NCBI RefSeq assembly: GCF_001718415.1
Contig: NZ_CP013377.1
Coordinates: 806,001 to 870,000, forward strand
DNA length: 64,000 nt
Direction of reading: 5' to 3'
From: Burkholderia pseudomultivorans
GTDB lineage: Bacteria > Pseudomonadota > Gammaproteobacteria > Burkholderiales > Burkholderiaceae
Below are positions 18,353 to 27,817 of the stretch, in pieces (within the stretch, counting starts at the first letter, position 1; every line of letters starts with the position of its first letter). The position numbers were made by a program, and so were the translations under genes. A model generated the notes under the pieces. It searched no databases, was not told where the DNA came from, and saw only the letters and a list, made by a program, of their open reading frames with translations.

Positions 18353-19453
18353 TCAGGCAACCTCGATCTCGTCGACGGCGGGGAGCCACGCCCGGAAGTC
18401 GGTACTCGTCGCGATCCACCGGAAACCAGGGGGCGTGACCATGAGCACGGTGATGCCATCGGGATTCGGCGCTGGGTCCCAAAGGCCGTGCGCCTCGATC
18501 TCGGCGATCAGCGCTTCGTATTGGTCGGTCGTCTCCATGGCTATCACGAGCACCTCGAAGCCAGCCGCGGCAATCTCGGTCATAAGCGCGGGCTGGACGT
18601 CGGTCCCAGGGCCGATATAGGCGGCCACCATCCGGCCGCCCAATCTGTCGTTTATCCGCGTCTGGCGTTCATACGCGGCGTCAATCTGCGGGCCGGGCGC
18701 GCTGCTGGAGATGCTGAACCTTCCGTCCTCGGTCAGCTCAATCGTCCAGGGCATCGGCGGGTTCTCGCTAAACCGGCCGATTATGGTCCTGGGGGAGCGA
18801 TAAGTCTCCATGGTTGCCTGCTGAAAGCCTTGCAACAGTTCGAAGAAGAACAGGGCGATCTGCAAACCGTCCTGTATCTGCTGGAATGAGACGGCGACCG
18901 GCTGACCGCCGTTGCGCCGCCGCAGTCGCAGACAATCTGGACCCAGGATGTAGTCGGCGTGGGCCATGCCGTTGCGGATATCGTCGCGGAAAGCGATTTC
19001 GAGCAGGTGGGCGAGGCCTGTCATGCCGATTGCCGTTGCGACCTTCGCTAGGTGCCGGAACATCGCATTGGCGTTGGGGCCGATCACGGCACGGGGCTCT
19101 TGGCGCACCCGGACGAGGTTCTGAAAGGGCCAGAGGTTATAGGCCTTCAGCTGCGCAACGCGCATGGTGTTGAGCAGGCCTTCGTACACTCCGCCGGCTT
19201 CGGCAAGCTGAGCGTACAGACAGAGCACCTGGCGCAGTTCCGGTTTGGTCAAGGGTGCGCCCTTGTTGCCGAGCACCTTCAACTCCCCAAACACCTCGTA
19301 AGCCGTCTGGACTGTTGACCAGCCGGCGTCCTGCGCACCGCGAAACTCGCCTGACAAAGCTGCGGCGGTGTCGATCTCGTTGATCGTCCGCGCATAGGCG
19401 AACAAGTAGGTGAATTGTGCGTGCAGGGCGCGAACGTAGGCTTGCGGCTCCAT
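18353..19453 (-). CDS. Unknown protein with a HEPN-type R-x4-H motif, partner of the nuclease-NTPase
   Basis: 366 residues from ATG 19453. I recognise no named family over the full length. Residues about 75-170 are helical and end in AFRDDIRNGMAHADYIL, where R160-N-G-M-A-H165 is the R-x4-6-H signature of HEPN domains; many HEPN proteins are RNases used in toxins and abortive infection. The last 130 residues contain alpha/beta-looking segments (RMVAAYIGPG, FEVLVIAMETT, ITVLMVTPPG). It lies 190 bases downstream of the 1044-residue nuclease-NTPase on the same strand and is probably its operon partner. An effector role is inference from the motif and context. Confidence 0.6.
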   Translation of the reverse strand: MEPQAYVRALHAQFTYLFAYARTINEIDTAAALSGEFRGAQDAGWSTVQTAYEVFGELKVLGNKGAPLTKPELRQVLCLYAQLAEAGGVYEGLLNTMRVAQLKAYNLWPFQNLVRVRQEPRAVIGPNANAMFRHLAKVATAIGMTGLAHLLEIAFRDDIRNGMAHADYILGPDCLRLRRRNGGQPVAVSFQQIQDGLQIALFFFELLQGFQQATMETYRSPRTIIGRFSENPPMPWTIELTEDGRFSISSSAPGPQIDAAYERQTRINDRLGGRMVAAYIGPGTDVQPALMTEIAAAGFEVLVIAMETTDQYEALIAEIEAHGLWDPAPNPDGITVLMVTPPGFRWIATSTDFRAWLPAVDEIEVA

Positions 19454-19643
19454 TTCTCAGTCATCCTTTCCGTCAGGTGCGGCCAATCGACAACGACTAA
19501 TCCCTTTCCGGAACGACCGTGAACGTCCCCGGACCTCGACGATCAGCAGCTCAAAATCGCGCGCGAGCAGCGGCAAGCGAGCACAGGCGATCGTTACCGG
19601 AGCATGAAGGAAATGGGTCAGTGAGTCGAGCGGAGACACCTTG

Positions 19644-22600
19644 TCAGGCGTCCTGCGGCGCAACATTTGATGGCTTTTCGGTAACGGGCATGTCATCGAA
19701 CGATTCCGGCCACACGATCGGCTCCAGCATTTTCGCGGAAGGGGTCGAGCGTTTGGGGTGCTCGCGGCGCAGACGCCGCGCCACATCACCGAGGGCATCC
19801 GCGCGGCCAATGGCATAGTGGATGAGGAGCGCCGCAGCTTCGCGCGGGTTGGCATCCTTATCATGCTTGCGATGGGCGTCCCCACCGAGCAGGGCCTTGC
19901 GCCATCCCTCCGTGGCCCTTGCCGGATCGATCTGATCCAGGATGCGGGTCAAGCCTGCTTCGTCGACTTCGGCGAGAACGCGGATAAACACGGCCGCCTC
20001 GTCCCAGAAGGACGGACTTTGTTGCGACAAGATCGCTGCGATGGGGGCATAGTGCGGCTCCAGGAGGGCGGCCAATAGGCTGGGTCTAGTGCGCGCGATG
20101 CGTGCCAGCATGGCTACGCCGAGCTCCCATTCGCCGTGACCGTGCTTGGTAATTGAGACGGGTTTGCCCGCAGCCAAGTGACGAAAAGCCACTTCGGGAG
20201 CCATCCAGGCGAGGCGGGGCGAGAGGTTGGCGATTTGGGCTTCATTGCGTGCAATAAGTTCGCTGATAGCCGGCCGGGCCGGGGGAAGCTGCCAAGCCAC
20301 AGACAACAGCATGCGCGCGTCGCCGATCTCCTCCTTCCAGCCGGGGCCGATGGCGGTTCCGATCCTTTGCCAATCGAGCGCTTGGACCGTTTCCGCGAAG
20401 ACGGTTGGGCAGACTTTTCTCAGGACATCCAAGAGACCGGCGGCTGCTTGAAACGATCGCTGGTCGCTTCGCGACAGCTTGTCCGCCAGGTGTCTCGGCT
20501 TCCAGCAGGCGCACATCCGGCGTGCGGCGCGCTTCATCTTGGTCGTGGGGCGCCGCTTTCCAACGTACAGTCCGAGCGGATCGTAGACTCGCAGCGCATG
20601 CCAAAAGAGATCGTTAAGCTCGTGGAACGCGTCTTGAGGATCGTTTTGAAGCCGCTCTGCGATCGAGGGCGCGAGCGCTTCGATCAACTCGCAGGCCAAA
20701 GCCTCATCGACATAGCTGATGTGCTTGCAAAGGTCGGCGACTAGGGAGAGCGGGGCGTCGAAGGGCCAAGTGGAGACAAGGCGAAAGAGGTGGTCGCGAT
20801 CAAGCGCAGCCAGGTAGGCGACCTTCCACGGCTCATCGTTCGTCAAGTGACTCAGGGAGATCAACTCGGCGATTTCGCAGGCATGGACCGAGGCAGCAGT
20901 GCTGATCGCATCCGCCACGACGTTTGGAGAGACTCGGGCCTTGATGGCGGCGCCCAGTTCTTTTTCATGAGACATGATTTGGTTCACAAGCCTGCCCAAG
21001 GCATAGCAGGCGCCTTTGGGCGTGACCTCGATCCAGCCGACGACGACATCTTGATGGTCTGCGGCACCGATCCCGTCAGGTTCGAGGTAGCTCCTGACTT
21101 CGCTCAGGGCCCAGCTTGCATGGAGGATTTCACTTGGGGTACAGGCGGCCCAGGCTCGATCGAGCAGCGGACGCAGCCATTCCGGCTTTATTAGGCACGA
21201 CCAACGCCCATAGTCGTCAGTGCGCCGCAACTCACCAAGAAGTACCGCAAAGCCCCCCAAGGGGAGCATCGGATTGGCAAGTGTGGACTGCAGCAGGCGA
21301 GCTATTCGATTGATGCCTTCCGCGTCCTGGCCGCCGAGAATTTGCCCGAGCAGAACGCCGGCTAGGCGCTGGTGAGGACAGCGCAAGTCGGAACGCGTGA
21401 GCAGCAGCCGTTGGGCAACCAACCAGTCAATGGCAGGCTGAAGTTCGGCATCTGCGACGTGGCCTTCTACTTGTGCTCTCAGACTGTCAAAAGGACAGGA
21501 CGCGTCGCGAGAGGCAAGCTGTCGGATGGCTGCAGCAGCCAGTACCACGTCCGCGCCGGCGGCACGCGCAGAATCTGCCATTGATTTAGACCGTCGCCAG
21601 CCTCCACCGAGGATGAAACAGAATTGCCATGGAAATTGTGCGGTTTCGGCCTGATTGAGGCGCCAGTCGAGAGGCTCCTGGGACAACCCAGGCCCTACAC
21701 GGTCGTCAGCTTTCCGGACGGCGGCAAGTGTGCGCTCGGCATCCGCACGAAGGCCGTGGGCGATGACCGCGACTGCTCTCTTGGCGTCAAGGTGAATGGT
21801 GCCAGCGCCAGTCACCTTTCCATCCAACAGCGTATGAGCACTCAGCACCCATCGGGTAGCTGAGGCTGATTCCTCCAGCGCCCGTAGCTGCGTGGGTGGC
21901 GCCAGATGGGCATCGTCAACGATGTAGAGTGTCGGTTCTGGAGTCGACGCCGCGGTCGGAACACCCGCCGTCGGGTCGGTAAGACGGAAGGTGCGCCAAC
22001 CGCTCGCGCCAATGGCGCGCGCGGCCTGCAAGGCGCATATCGATTTGCCTGCGCCAGGAACACCGGCCAGCCGCGCTGTCCCGGCTTGGCGAAGCTCCTG
22101 AAGCAGGGTTTCGGCCTCTGGTAAGGTCGGGCAGGCGCCAACGTCCGCAGGCCCAAGTGGGCGTCCCATAAGTGCAGGGCCGAGATCGCGCAACGACGTG
22201 AAGGAGACCTCTGCCCAGTCGGGAGCCGCGGCAGTCTTTTCAGCCAGTGCGCCTAAGAGCTGTTGGATCGCGCTAGATCGTTCTGGGTAGAACTCCTCGA
22301 CGACCTTGGGGTAGGACGAAAGCAGGCCAACGATCGACTCCCACCCGAGTACTGCCACGGGGAACTGGCCAGCCTTTACACGCCGCTCCGATACAGCCGC
22401 GACGTGTCGTTGAAGCGCCCCCTCGTTCGGAGCTGTGGTGGCAAACACCCACTGACTGAGTTGGGGCGAAAAGCGTTCCGCTTTCGCGAGTTCGGCATCG
22501 AACTCGTCAGCCGTCGCGGCGGCGCCGTAGAGTTGATCCTTCCCCTTACACTGCACGCCATAGGTGCGACTCGGCTCGTCCTTTGGTGGGCCGAAAACGT

Positions 22601-22778
22601 CGACGCCGTGCTGCACTTGACCCGCCCGGCCGTGCCGCTGGATGAGCGGGTTCTCCCATACCGCCGCGAAGAGAGCCCGCATCAGCGCTTCGAACTTGTC
22701 CCAGTTTTTTGGCGCCGGAAGTTGCTGGTCGAGGAGGTCCATTGCTCTATTGAACAGTCTACGGGCCAGCTTCGTCAA
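19644..22778 (-). CDS. Mrr-like restriction nuclease fused to a STAND-type NTPase, likely defence protein
   Basis: 1044 residues from TTG 22778; ATG 22742 (MDLLDQQLP) would give 1032. Residues 25-120 form a restriction-endonuclease fold of the Mrr type: E30 in WDKFEAL, D60 in HGVDVFG, Q76-C77-K78 in YGVQCKGK, then WVFATTAPN. A P-loop NTPase follows: Walker A GVPGAGKS (239-246) and Walker B LYIVDDAHL (D288/D289). The rest, about 700 residues, is helical. This is a compact version of the nuclease-STAND-sensor plan used in anti-phage defence. It is probably translated with the HEPN-motif gene downstream. Substrate and trigger are unknown; a type IV-like modification-dependent nuclease is the main alternative. 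Confidence 0.72.
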   Translation of the reverse strand: MTKLARRLFNRAMDLLDQQLPAPKNWDKFEALMRALFAAVWENPLIQRHGRAGQVQHGVDVFGPPKDEPSRTYGVQCKGKDQLYGAAATADEFDAELAKAERFSPQLSQWVFATTAPNEGALQRHVAAVSERRVKAGQFPVAVLGWESIVGLLSSYPKVVEEFYPERSSAIQQLLGALAEKTAAAPDWAEVSFTSLRDLGPALMGRPLGPADVGACPTLPEAETLLQELRQAGTARLAGVPGAGKSICALQAARAIGASGWRTFRLTDPTAGVPTAASTPEPTLYIVDDAHLAPPTQLRALEESASATRWVLSAHTLLDGKVTGAGTIHLDAKRAVAVIAHGLRADAERTLAAVRKADDRVGPGLSQEPLDWRLNQAETAQFPWQFCFILGGGWRRSKSMADSARAAGADVVLAAAAIRQLASRDASCPFDSLRAQVEGHVADAELQPAIDWLVAQRLLLTRSDLRCPHQRLAGVLLGQILGGQDAEGINRIARLLQSTLANPMLPLGGFAVLLGELRRTDDYGRWSCLIKPEWLRPLLDRAWAACTPSEILHASWALSEVRSYLEPDGIGAADHQDVVVGWIEVTPKGACYALGRLVNQIMSHEKELGAAIKARVSPNVVADAISTAASVHACEIAELISLSHLTNDEPWKVAYLAALDRDHLFRLVSTWPFDAPLSLVADLCKHISYVDEALACELIEALAPSIAERLQNDPQDAFHELNDLFWHALRVYDPLGLYVGKRRPTTKMKRAARRMCACWKPRHLADKLSRSDQRSFQAAAGLLDVLRKVCPTVFAETVQALDWQRIGTAIGPGWKEEIGDARMLLSVAWQLPPARPAISELIARNEAQIANLSPRLAWMAPEVAFRHLAAGKPVSITKHGHGEWELGVAMLARIARTRPSLLAALLEPHYAPIAAILSQQSPSFWDEAAVFIRVLAEVDEAGLTRILDQIDPARATEGWRKALLGGDAHRKHDKDANPREAAALLIHYAIGRADALGDVARRLRREHPKRSTPSAKMLEPIVWPESFDDMPVTEKPSNVAPQDA

Positions 22779-23049
22779 CGTCCAAAATCTAGATCGGCGT
22801 CAATGTCTCATATTTGCGCTGTGCAATCCCTCACGCCCGAAGTGAGGGGGCGGAGCGGCATTGGACGACATGGTCATCGGCAGCGACACGTCATCTCAGG
22901 GGGCAAGGCCCGATCGGCGGGTAATGACGATGATTGAGCGGTAATTCTCGGTTGCCGTGCCTCGATTCCGGCTGGTGGGGTTATGCGAAGTCTCATAATC
23001 ACCAAAAACGAAGCACACGGACAGGCGTATCCACGCGGGGACACAATAT

Positions 23050-23584
23050 ATGTCGAGCAGCAATTGCCTTCTTTGCGGTCAGGAATCTGATCTCCAATTG
23101 AGCCATATCTTCCCAGCATTTGCTTTCCGTTGGCTGAGGGAGTCCGCGGAAACGGCCATTTCAGAATGGGCACGAATCCCAACCAGCGTGCTCAAGACGG
23201 GATCAAACGACACTGGCTCTGTTCCTCGTGTGAGAATGTGCTCAGCCGTTCGGAACGATCATTTGCAACGCAACTGTTCCATCCTTATCTCGACAACTCT
23301 GGCACACGGTTTCACCACGGTGCGTGGATGATCCATTTCTGCACATTCTTGTCATGACGAGCGCTTCGGTCACGGCGCAGCGCATGGCAACCCTCCTGGA
23401 GAGCATGTCCGGCCAGCGACATCAGAAGATTGATGAAGCGTTCCGAAAAAACGTCAACAGATACATCGATAGCGATGCCTTCGAGGCGATGCGCACGGAC
23501 GTTGAAATGTTTGGGCACGGATCCTTCTCAAAGCGAGGTGAAAAAAATAGCACTGCGCGGCGCACGCAAACCGCGCACAGATAG
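23050..23584 (+). pseudogene. Frameshifted HNH-like (zinc-ribbon) gene
   Basis: Three frames must be joined to read one protein. The first, from ATG 23050, gives CLLCGQESDLQLSHIFPAFAFRWLRE. The next, from about 23160, gives GIKRHWLCSSCENVLSRSER and FATQLFHPYL. The third, from about 23345, gives SVTAQRMATLLESM and ends at 23584. The pattern C-x2-C...SHIxP...LC-x2-CE..LS..E belongs to a family of uncharacterised HNH-related proteins often met in mobile DNA. Two frameshifts, near 23150 and 23345, mean it is not functional. The C terminus also looks short. Confidence 0.6.
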
Positions 23585-23839
23585 TCCCCGCTAGACGCTA
23601 TATGCGAATGTGTGCCGAACCACACGGTACAAGATCAAAAACCAATAACTCGGGCGACGTCTGTTGGCGTATCCGAACCGCGTTTGCGAAATCCAGTGAG
23701 ATCACTATCCAATCAGGGAACCTTATCGCAACAGCGTGATTGGCCGTACAAACTCTGCTTCCGAACAACCCGTGACCGGGACTTCCAGCGCTCTTTGCCA
23801 GTGACGCCGCACCTCTTAATCGACCGTGGTGACTCAATT
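23585..23839. other. Short gene-free stretch left of the IS66 element
   Basis: About 255 bases with no convincing frame. It ends with ACTCAATT, the left copy of the IS66 target duplication. It may be decayed 3' sequence of the frameshifted gene. Confidence 0.4.
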
Positions 23840-23887
23840 GTAAGCCGTCAATAAACGACGCCCTACCAATGGTAGGCAGAAGGTCAG

Positions 23888-24430
23888 ATGCTAAGTGTCC
23901 GCGTGGACACATGCACTCAGACCGTGATGACAGAGAAACAGGACCTTCGAAGCAGACTGGTGATTGGCCGCAGACGGGATGGCCGGCGGGAATTTGATGA
24001 AGATGCCGTGCGGGAGCTGGTCGAGTTTTGCCTGAGGCCGGGGGTATCGATCGCCCGGGCGGCCATGGACCATGACGTTAATCCGAACCAGTTGCGTCGC
24101 TGGATCTCGCGCCATCAGCAGCATACGCTGCAAACACCAATGAGACCAGACCCGCTGGTGATAGACGGCGTATCGATCGACATCCCAGGCCCAGCGCGTC
24201 GTGTTCCGGTGAGTGAAGCGCAGGCATTTGTCCCTGTCGTCACCGCGCCATCGACAGTGCCTGCCGTTTCCCCTGTACTGCCACCGGACACGTCGTTGAT
24301 GGCGCTCTCGTTACATGTGCGCCTGTCGAATGGTGTCGAATTTGATCTTGGCGAGGCGAGCGTCGACGAGCTGGCCACGGTGATCCAGATGCTCGGGAGG
24401 CTGCCGTGTTCCGGTTCGACGAAGGGCTGA
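23888..24430 (+). CDS. tnpA: IS66 accessory protein TnpA
   Basis: 180 residues from ATG 23888, which has AAGG five bases upstream; ATG 23927 (MTEKQDLRS) is the alternative. The N-terminal half holds a helix-turn-helix of the kind seen in IS66 and IS3 first genes: FDEDAVRELVEFC, then VSIARAAMDHDVNPNQLRRW. The role in transposition is DNA binding. It overlaps tnpB by 25 bases. Confidence 0.88.
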   Translation: MLSVRVDTCTQTVMTEKQDLRSRLVIGRRRDGRREFDEDAVRELVEFCLRPGVSIARAAMDHDVNPNQLRRWISRHQQHTLQTPMRPDPLVIDGVSIDIPGPARRVPVSEAQAFVPVVTAPSTVPAVSPVLPPDTSLMALSLHVRLSNGVEFDLGEASVDELATVIQMLGRLPCSGSTKG

Positions 24431-24756
24431 AGGTCTACCTGCATCGCGATCCGGTCGACTTCCGCATGGGCATCAACGGGCTGTCGATCCTGGTCGAACA
24501 GGCGATGCGCCTGAACCCAATGACCTCAGCGCTGTTCGTCTTCGGCAATCGCCGTCGCGATCGCATCAAGATTCTCGGCTGGGGCGGCAACGGCTTCTGG
24601 TTGCTGCTCAAGCGACTCGAAGCCGATCGCTTCATCTGGCCGAACGGAAGCGACACGATCACGCTCAACGCCGAGCAGTTGCACTGGCTGCTCGACGGAA
24701 TCGACCTGACAGTGATCCAGAAGCATCCCCAGCGATATTACGCGCGGATGAGCTGA
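24406..24756 (+). CDS. tnpB: IS66 accessory protein TnpB (IS66 Orf2)
   Basis: 116 residues starting at GTG 24406, inside the end of tnpA, so probably translationally coupled. The sequence carries the family core VYLHRDPVDFRMGINGLSIL and FVFGNRRRDRIKILGWGGNG. It is required for transposition in IS66 elements that have it, but the biochemical role is not settled. Full length. Confidence 0.92.
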   Translation: MFRFDEGLKVYLHRDPVDFRMGINGLSILVEQAMRLNPMTSALFVFGNRRRDRIKILGWGGNGFWLLLKRLEADRFIWPNGSDTITLNAEQLHWLLDGIDLTVIQKHPQRYYARMS

Positions 24757-24787
24757 ACACTACGCAGGTGGCATGGTCTAATCGGCC

Positions 24788-26353
24788 ATGCCGAATAGCC
24801 CCGTCATGTTGAGCGCGGAGGAGTACGAAGCGCTGATTGCCGCGATCGCCGAACGCGATGCGCTGCGCGGTGAGCTTCGACTCGTGACGGCTCAGCGCGA
24901 TCTGGCCGAGGAGAAACTGCGGGCCTACAAGCACGAACTGTTCGGCGCATCGAGCGAAGCGCGCCATGTCGACCAGCTCGGTCTGTTCAACGAAGCCGAG
25001 GCGCTGGCGACGACTACCGACGCGCCCGCGCGCGAGGATATGCCCGGCACATCGGTCGCTGCCCACACGCGAGGCAAGCGCGGGCGCAAACCACTCGATC
25101 CGAATCTGCCGCGCGAGGTCGTGCGGCACGAGTTGCCCGAGTCAGAACGGTTCTGCGCGCATGATGGCCATGCTCTCGTCGAGATCGGCGTGGAAACGAG
25201 CGAGCGGCTCGACGTGATTCCCGAGCAAGTGCGCGTCGTTCAGCACCAACGGGTCAAATACGCGTGCCCATGCTGCGATCTCGGTATCAAGGTCACGCCC
25301 GCACCGGCGCGTATCATCCCTCGCGGGCTGCTCACGGAATCCGCGCTGGCGTGGATCATCACCGGCAAGTACCAGTACGGTATGCCGCTGTATCGTCAGG
25401 CCACGCTGCTGCGTCGCTTCGGCGGAGACATCTCGTCGAATACGCTGGCCGCCAGCGTGGTGCGGGTGGGACTGGCCACGCAGCCGGTGATCAACCTGAT
25501 GCGCGACGCGCTGCTCGAATCGGACCTGATCTACGGCGACGAGACAACGTTCCAGGTGCTGAAGGAACCGGGACGAAGGCCGCAGGCGAAGAGTTACTTG
25601 TGGGCGCAGATCAACGGCTCGGGGCCGCCTGTACGGATGTTCTCGTACTCGCCGGGGCGCGGCGCCCAGCATGCGCAGAAGCTCTATGCTGGCGTGCAGC
25701 CTGGCACCGTGCTGATGACTGACGGGTACGAGCTCTACAACGGAATCGCCCACGATCACCAGCTCGTGCATCTCGGATGCTGGGCACACGTGCGCCGCGG
25801 CTTCATCAAGGCCGAGGAGTCGGTGCCGAAGGCGGCACGCTCGCCGGATCTGCTGGCCACGCGCTTCGTCGTGCTGATCGGCAAGCTGTTCGCGGCCGAG
25901 GCGCGCAGCGCGAAGTGGAAGTCTGAACGTCGGCAAGGACTGCGCGCTCGGTACAGCGCCCGCGTGCTCGCCATCATCGAGCGCATGCTGGTCGAGCATC
26001 TGCCGGGCGTCGTGCCGTCGAGTCTGCTCGGCAAGGCATTGCAGTACATGAGCGGACAGTGGCCCAAGCTGGTCCGATACGTCGGTAACGGCAACTGGCC
26101 GATCTCGAACAACCTGTGCGAGAACGCGATCCGGCCGTTCGTCGTCGGCCGCAAGGGCTGGCTGTTCTCCGATACTGTCGCTGGCGCGCAGGCCAGCGCC
26201 AACCTGTACTCCCTCGTCGAGACGTGCAAGGCGAACGGCGTCGAGCCGTATCGCTATCTGGTCTGGCTGTTCACCAGGTTGCCGCTCGCCGCAACCGCCG
26301 ACGACTATGCCGCCCTCATGCCATGGAGCATGCCTGCCACTCCCAACCTCTGA
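24788..26353 (+). CDS. tnpC: IS66-family transposase TnpC
   Basis: 521 residues. The N terminus has the coiled-coil/leucine-rich stretch and ELFGASSEARH typical of IS66 transposases. A zinc-finger-like region follows (KYACPCCDLG). Catalytic acids are in LIYGDETTFQVL, VLMTDGYELYNG and NNLCENAIRPFVVGRKGWLF. The gene is intact, ending 25 bases before the right end of the element. Confidence 0.95.
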   Translation: MPNSPVMLSAEEYEALIAAIAERDALRGELRLVTAQRDLAEEKLRAYKHELFGASSEARHVDQLGLFNEAEALATTTDAPAREDMPGTSVAAHTRGKRGRKPLDPNLPREVVRHELPESERFCAHDGHALVEIGVETSERLDVIPEQVRVVQHQRVKYACPCCDLGIKVTPAPARIIPRGLLTESALAWIITGKYQYGMPLYRQATLLRRFGGDISSNTLAASVVRVGLATQPVINLMRDALLESDLIYGDETTFQVLKEPGRRPQAKSYLWAQINGSGPPVRMFSYSPGRGAQHAQKLYAGVQPGTVLMTDGYELYNGIAHDHQLVHLGCWAHVRRGFIKAEESVPKAARSPDLLATRFVVLIGKLFAAEARSAKWKSERRQGLRARYSARVLAIIERMLVEHLPGVVPSSLLGKALQYMSGQWPKLVRYVGNGNWPISNNLCENAIRPFVVGRKGWLFSDTVAGAQASANLYSLVETCKANGVEPYRYLVWLFTRLPLAATADDYAALMPWSMPATPNL

Positions 26354-26520
26354 TGGGCGTCGTTAAAAGACCGCATACACTCAATTTCGGTCTAGGACAG
26401 CTTAAAAGCCAGATTGTAGTCCCGTTGCGTTCGCTTGATCCCTTGCTCCACTTGGCAGCTCTTCGTTTCGGCGAAAAAGTGCCAACCTATTTCAGGACCA
26501 GTCAGTCACACACGTCAAAA

Positions 26521-26542
26521 AAAAGCGCCCGAAGGCGCTTTT
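26521..26542 (-). terminator. Rho-independent terminator of the porin gene
   Basis: On the minus strand the sequence reads AAAAGCGCCTTCGGGCGCTT followed by more T: a GC-rich hairpin (AGCGCC/GGCGCT) with a T tract, about 26 bases after the porin stop codon at 26568. Confidence 0.88.
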
Positions 26543-26567
26543 CCTAACCAACTAACCAGTCACAGGC

Positions 26568-27695
26568 TTAGAAGCGGTGACGCAGGCCCACCGTTGCCGC
26601 GGTCTGGCTGACCTTCGAGCTCGGATATGCATTGACGTCGCCGTTGTAGATGGAAGCGCCCAAACCGGCACCCTTCGTGCCGCGTTGGTACACTGCCTGA
26701 GCGTAGACGTCCGTACGCTTCGACAGCGAGTAATCAGCCTGCACGCCGAACTGATTCCAGTGCGTGCTTTGGCCGTTTTGCTTTGCGCTCGTGTACGTAT
26801 AAGCAGCACCCAGGCCGAGGGCCGGCGTCAGGTTGTACTTCCCGTTGATTTCATAGTTGTCAGCGCGCAGCGTACCGGCTCCGCTCGTTTGATTGTCGAG
26901 GCGCGATTGCGTCCACGCTGCGCCGACTTGCGCCGGGCCAAACGCGTACCCTGCTGCAATACCGTAGGTGCGAGTGCGGCCTTGGACTCCGAACGCCGTA
27001 CCAGTCGTCGAATCAATGCTCGGGTTTACCGCGCCCGTCGTGGACAGACCTGCGTTGTTTGCTTGCGAGTATGCCGCACCCAGCTTCAGGCCTTCGAACT
27101 GATACGACAAACCGGCGCTATATGCACGATTGTTGGCAAAGTTCGTGCTGTTCGAGAACGAGTACGTGCCGCCGAATTGCAGGCCGGCGTAGTTCACGCT
27201 CGTGTACTTGATTGTGTTATTCAGCGCGACGTCGCCGTTCGTGCTCAGACGGTCGTTGTTCAGCGGGTGCGCGAAGTACGTGCCGCCCCACGAGCCCGTT
27301 GCCGTCAGCGGCGCCAGGTAGTCTTGCGTTGCGTCATACTGCTTACCCAGCGTGACCGTGCCGTACTGGCTCGACAGGCCGACGAAAGCCTGGCGGTTGA
27401 ACATGCCGCCGTTGCCGTTTGCGAAGCGGCCGTTACCGATGTTGAAGCCGCTTTCCAACGTGAAGATTGCCTTCAGGCCGCCACCGAGGTCTTCCGAACC
27501 ACGCAGACCGAAACGGCTCTGGTCAATGCCTGAACCCAACGACCAACGCGACTTCCCTTGGCCGGATGCGGTCTGGACGTTGCTTTGGTAGGTGATGCCT
27601 GCGTCCAGCACGCCGTACAGCGTGACGCTGCTTTGCGCGTTAGCGGCGGTAGCGAACGATGCTGCAACTGCTGCAACGATCAGAGTCTTGTTCAT
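26568..27695 (-). CDS. Trimeric general porin, Burkholderia/Neisseria type
   Basis: 375 residues from ATG 27695, which has GGAG upstream; the frame extends further but that part is not porin-like. A clear signal peptide (MNKTLIVAAVAASFATAANA) is followed by QSSVTLYGVLDAGITY, the standard first strand of this porin family. Later segments (RQAFVGLSSQYGTVTLGKQYD and repeated GLKLGAAYS-type strands) and the final HRF fit a 16-strand outer-membrane barrel. It should allow diffusion of small polar solutes. A terminator follows. Monocistronic. Confidence 0.93.
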   Translation of the reverse strand: MNKTLIVAAVAASFATAANAQSSVTLYGVLDAGITYQSNVQTASGQGKSRWSLGSGIDQSRFGLRGSEDLGGGLKAIFTLESGFNIGNGRFANGNGGMFNRQAFVGLSSQYGTVTLGKQYDATQDYLAPLTATGSWGGTYFAHPLNNDRLSTNGDVALNNTIKYTSVNYAGLQFGGTYSFSNSTNFANNRAYSAGLSYQFEGLKLGAAYSQANNAGLSTTGAVNPSIDSTTGTAFGVQGRTRTYGIAAGYAFGPAQVGAAWTQSRLDNQTSGAGTLRADNYEINGKYNLTPALGLGAAYTYTSAKQNGQSTHWNQFGVQADYSLSKRTDVYAQAVYQRGTKGAGLGASIYNGDVNAYPSSKVSQTAATVGLRHRF

Positions 27696-27783
27696 TCGTG
27701 GAGCTCCTTCTAAAAAGAGGCAGGTCTTGCGACCTTGTTGATAAAGCGGGTCTGTAACCGCCAAAGCGGCCTTGTTTGTTGGT

Positions 27784-27811
27784 CAGCCCCGATAGATCGC
27801 TCCCGGGGCTG
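27784..27811 (-). terminator. Hairpin after pqiC, possible terminator
   Basis: A perfect 8-bp stem CAGCCCCG/CGGGGCTG with a 12-base loop lies just beyond the pqiC stop codon. There is no strong T run, so termination is only likely. Confidence 0.4.
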
Positions 27812-27817
27812 GGTGAA

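Larger units (their letters stand above)
23840..26378 (+). mobile_element. Complete IS66-family insertion sequence
   Basis: 2539 bp. The left end begins GTAAGCCGTCAATAAACGAC and the right end, on the other strand, begins GTATGCGGTCTTTTAACGAC; both continue GCCC, giving a good imperfect terminal repeat. The 8 bases just outside are identical: ACTCAATT at 23832-23839 and at 26379-26386, the target duplication length typical of IS66. Three genes (tnpA, tnpB, tnpC) in the usual order fill it. The exact duplication and intact genes indicate a recent, simple insertion. Confidence 0.95.
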
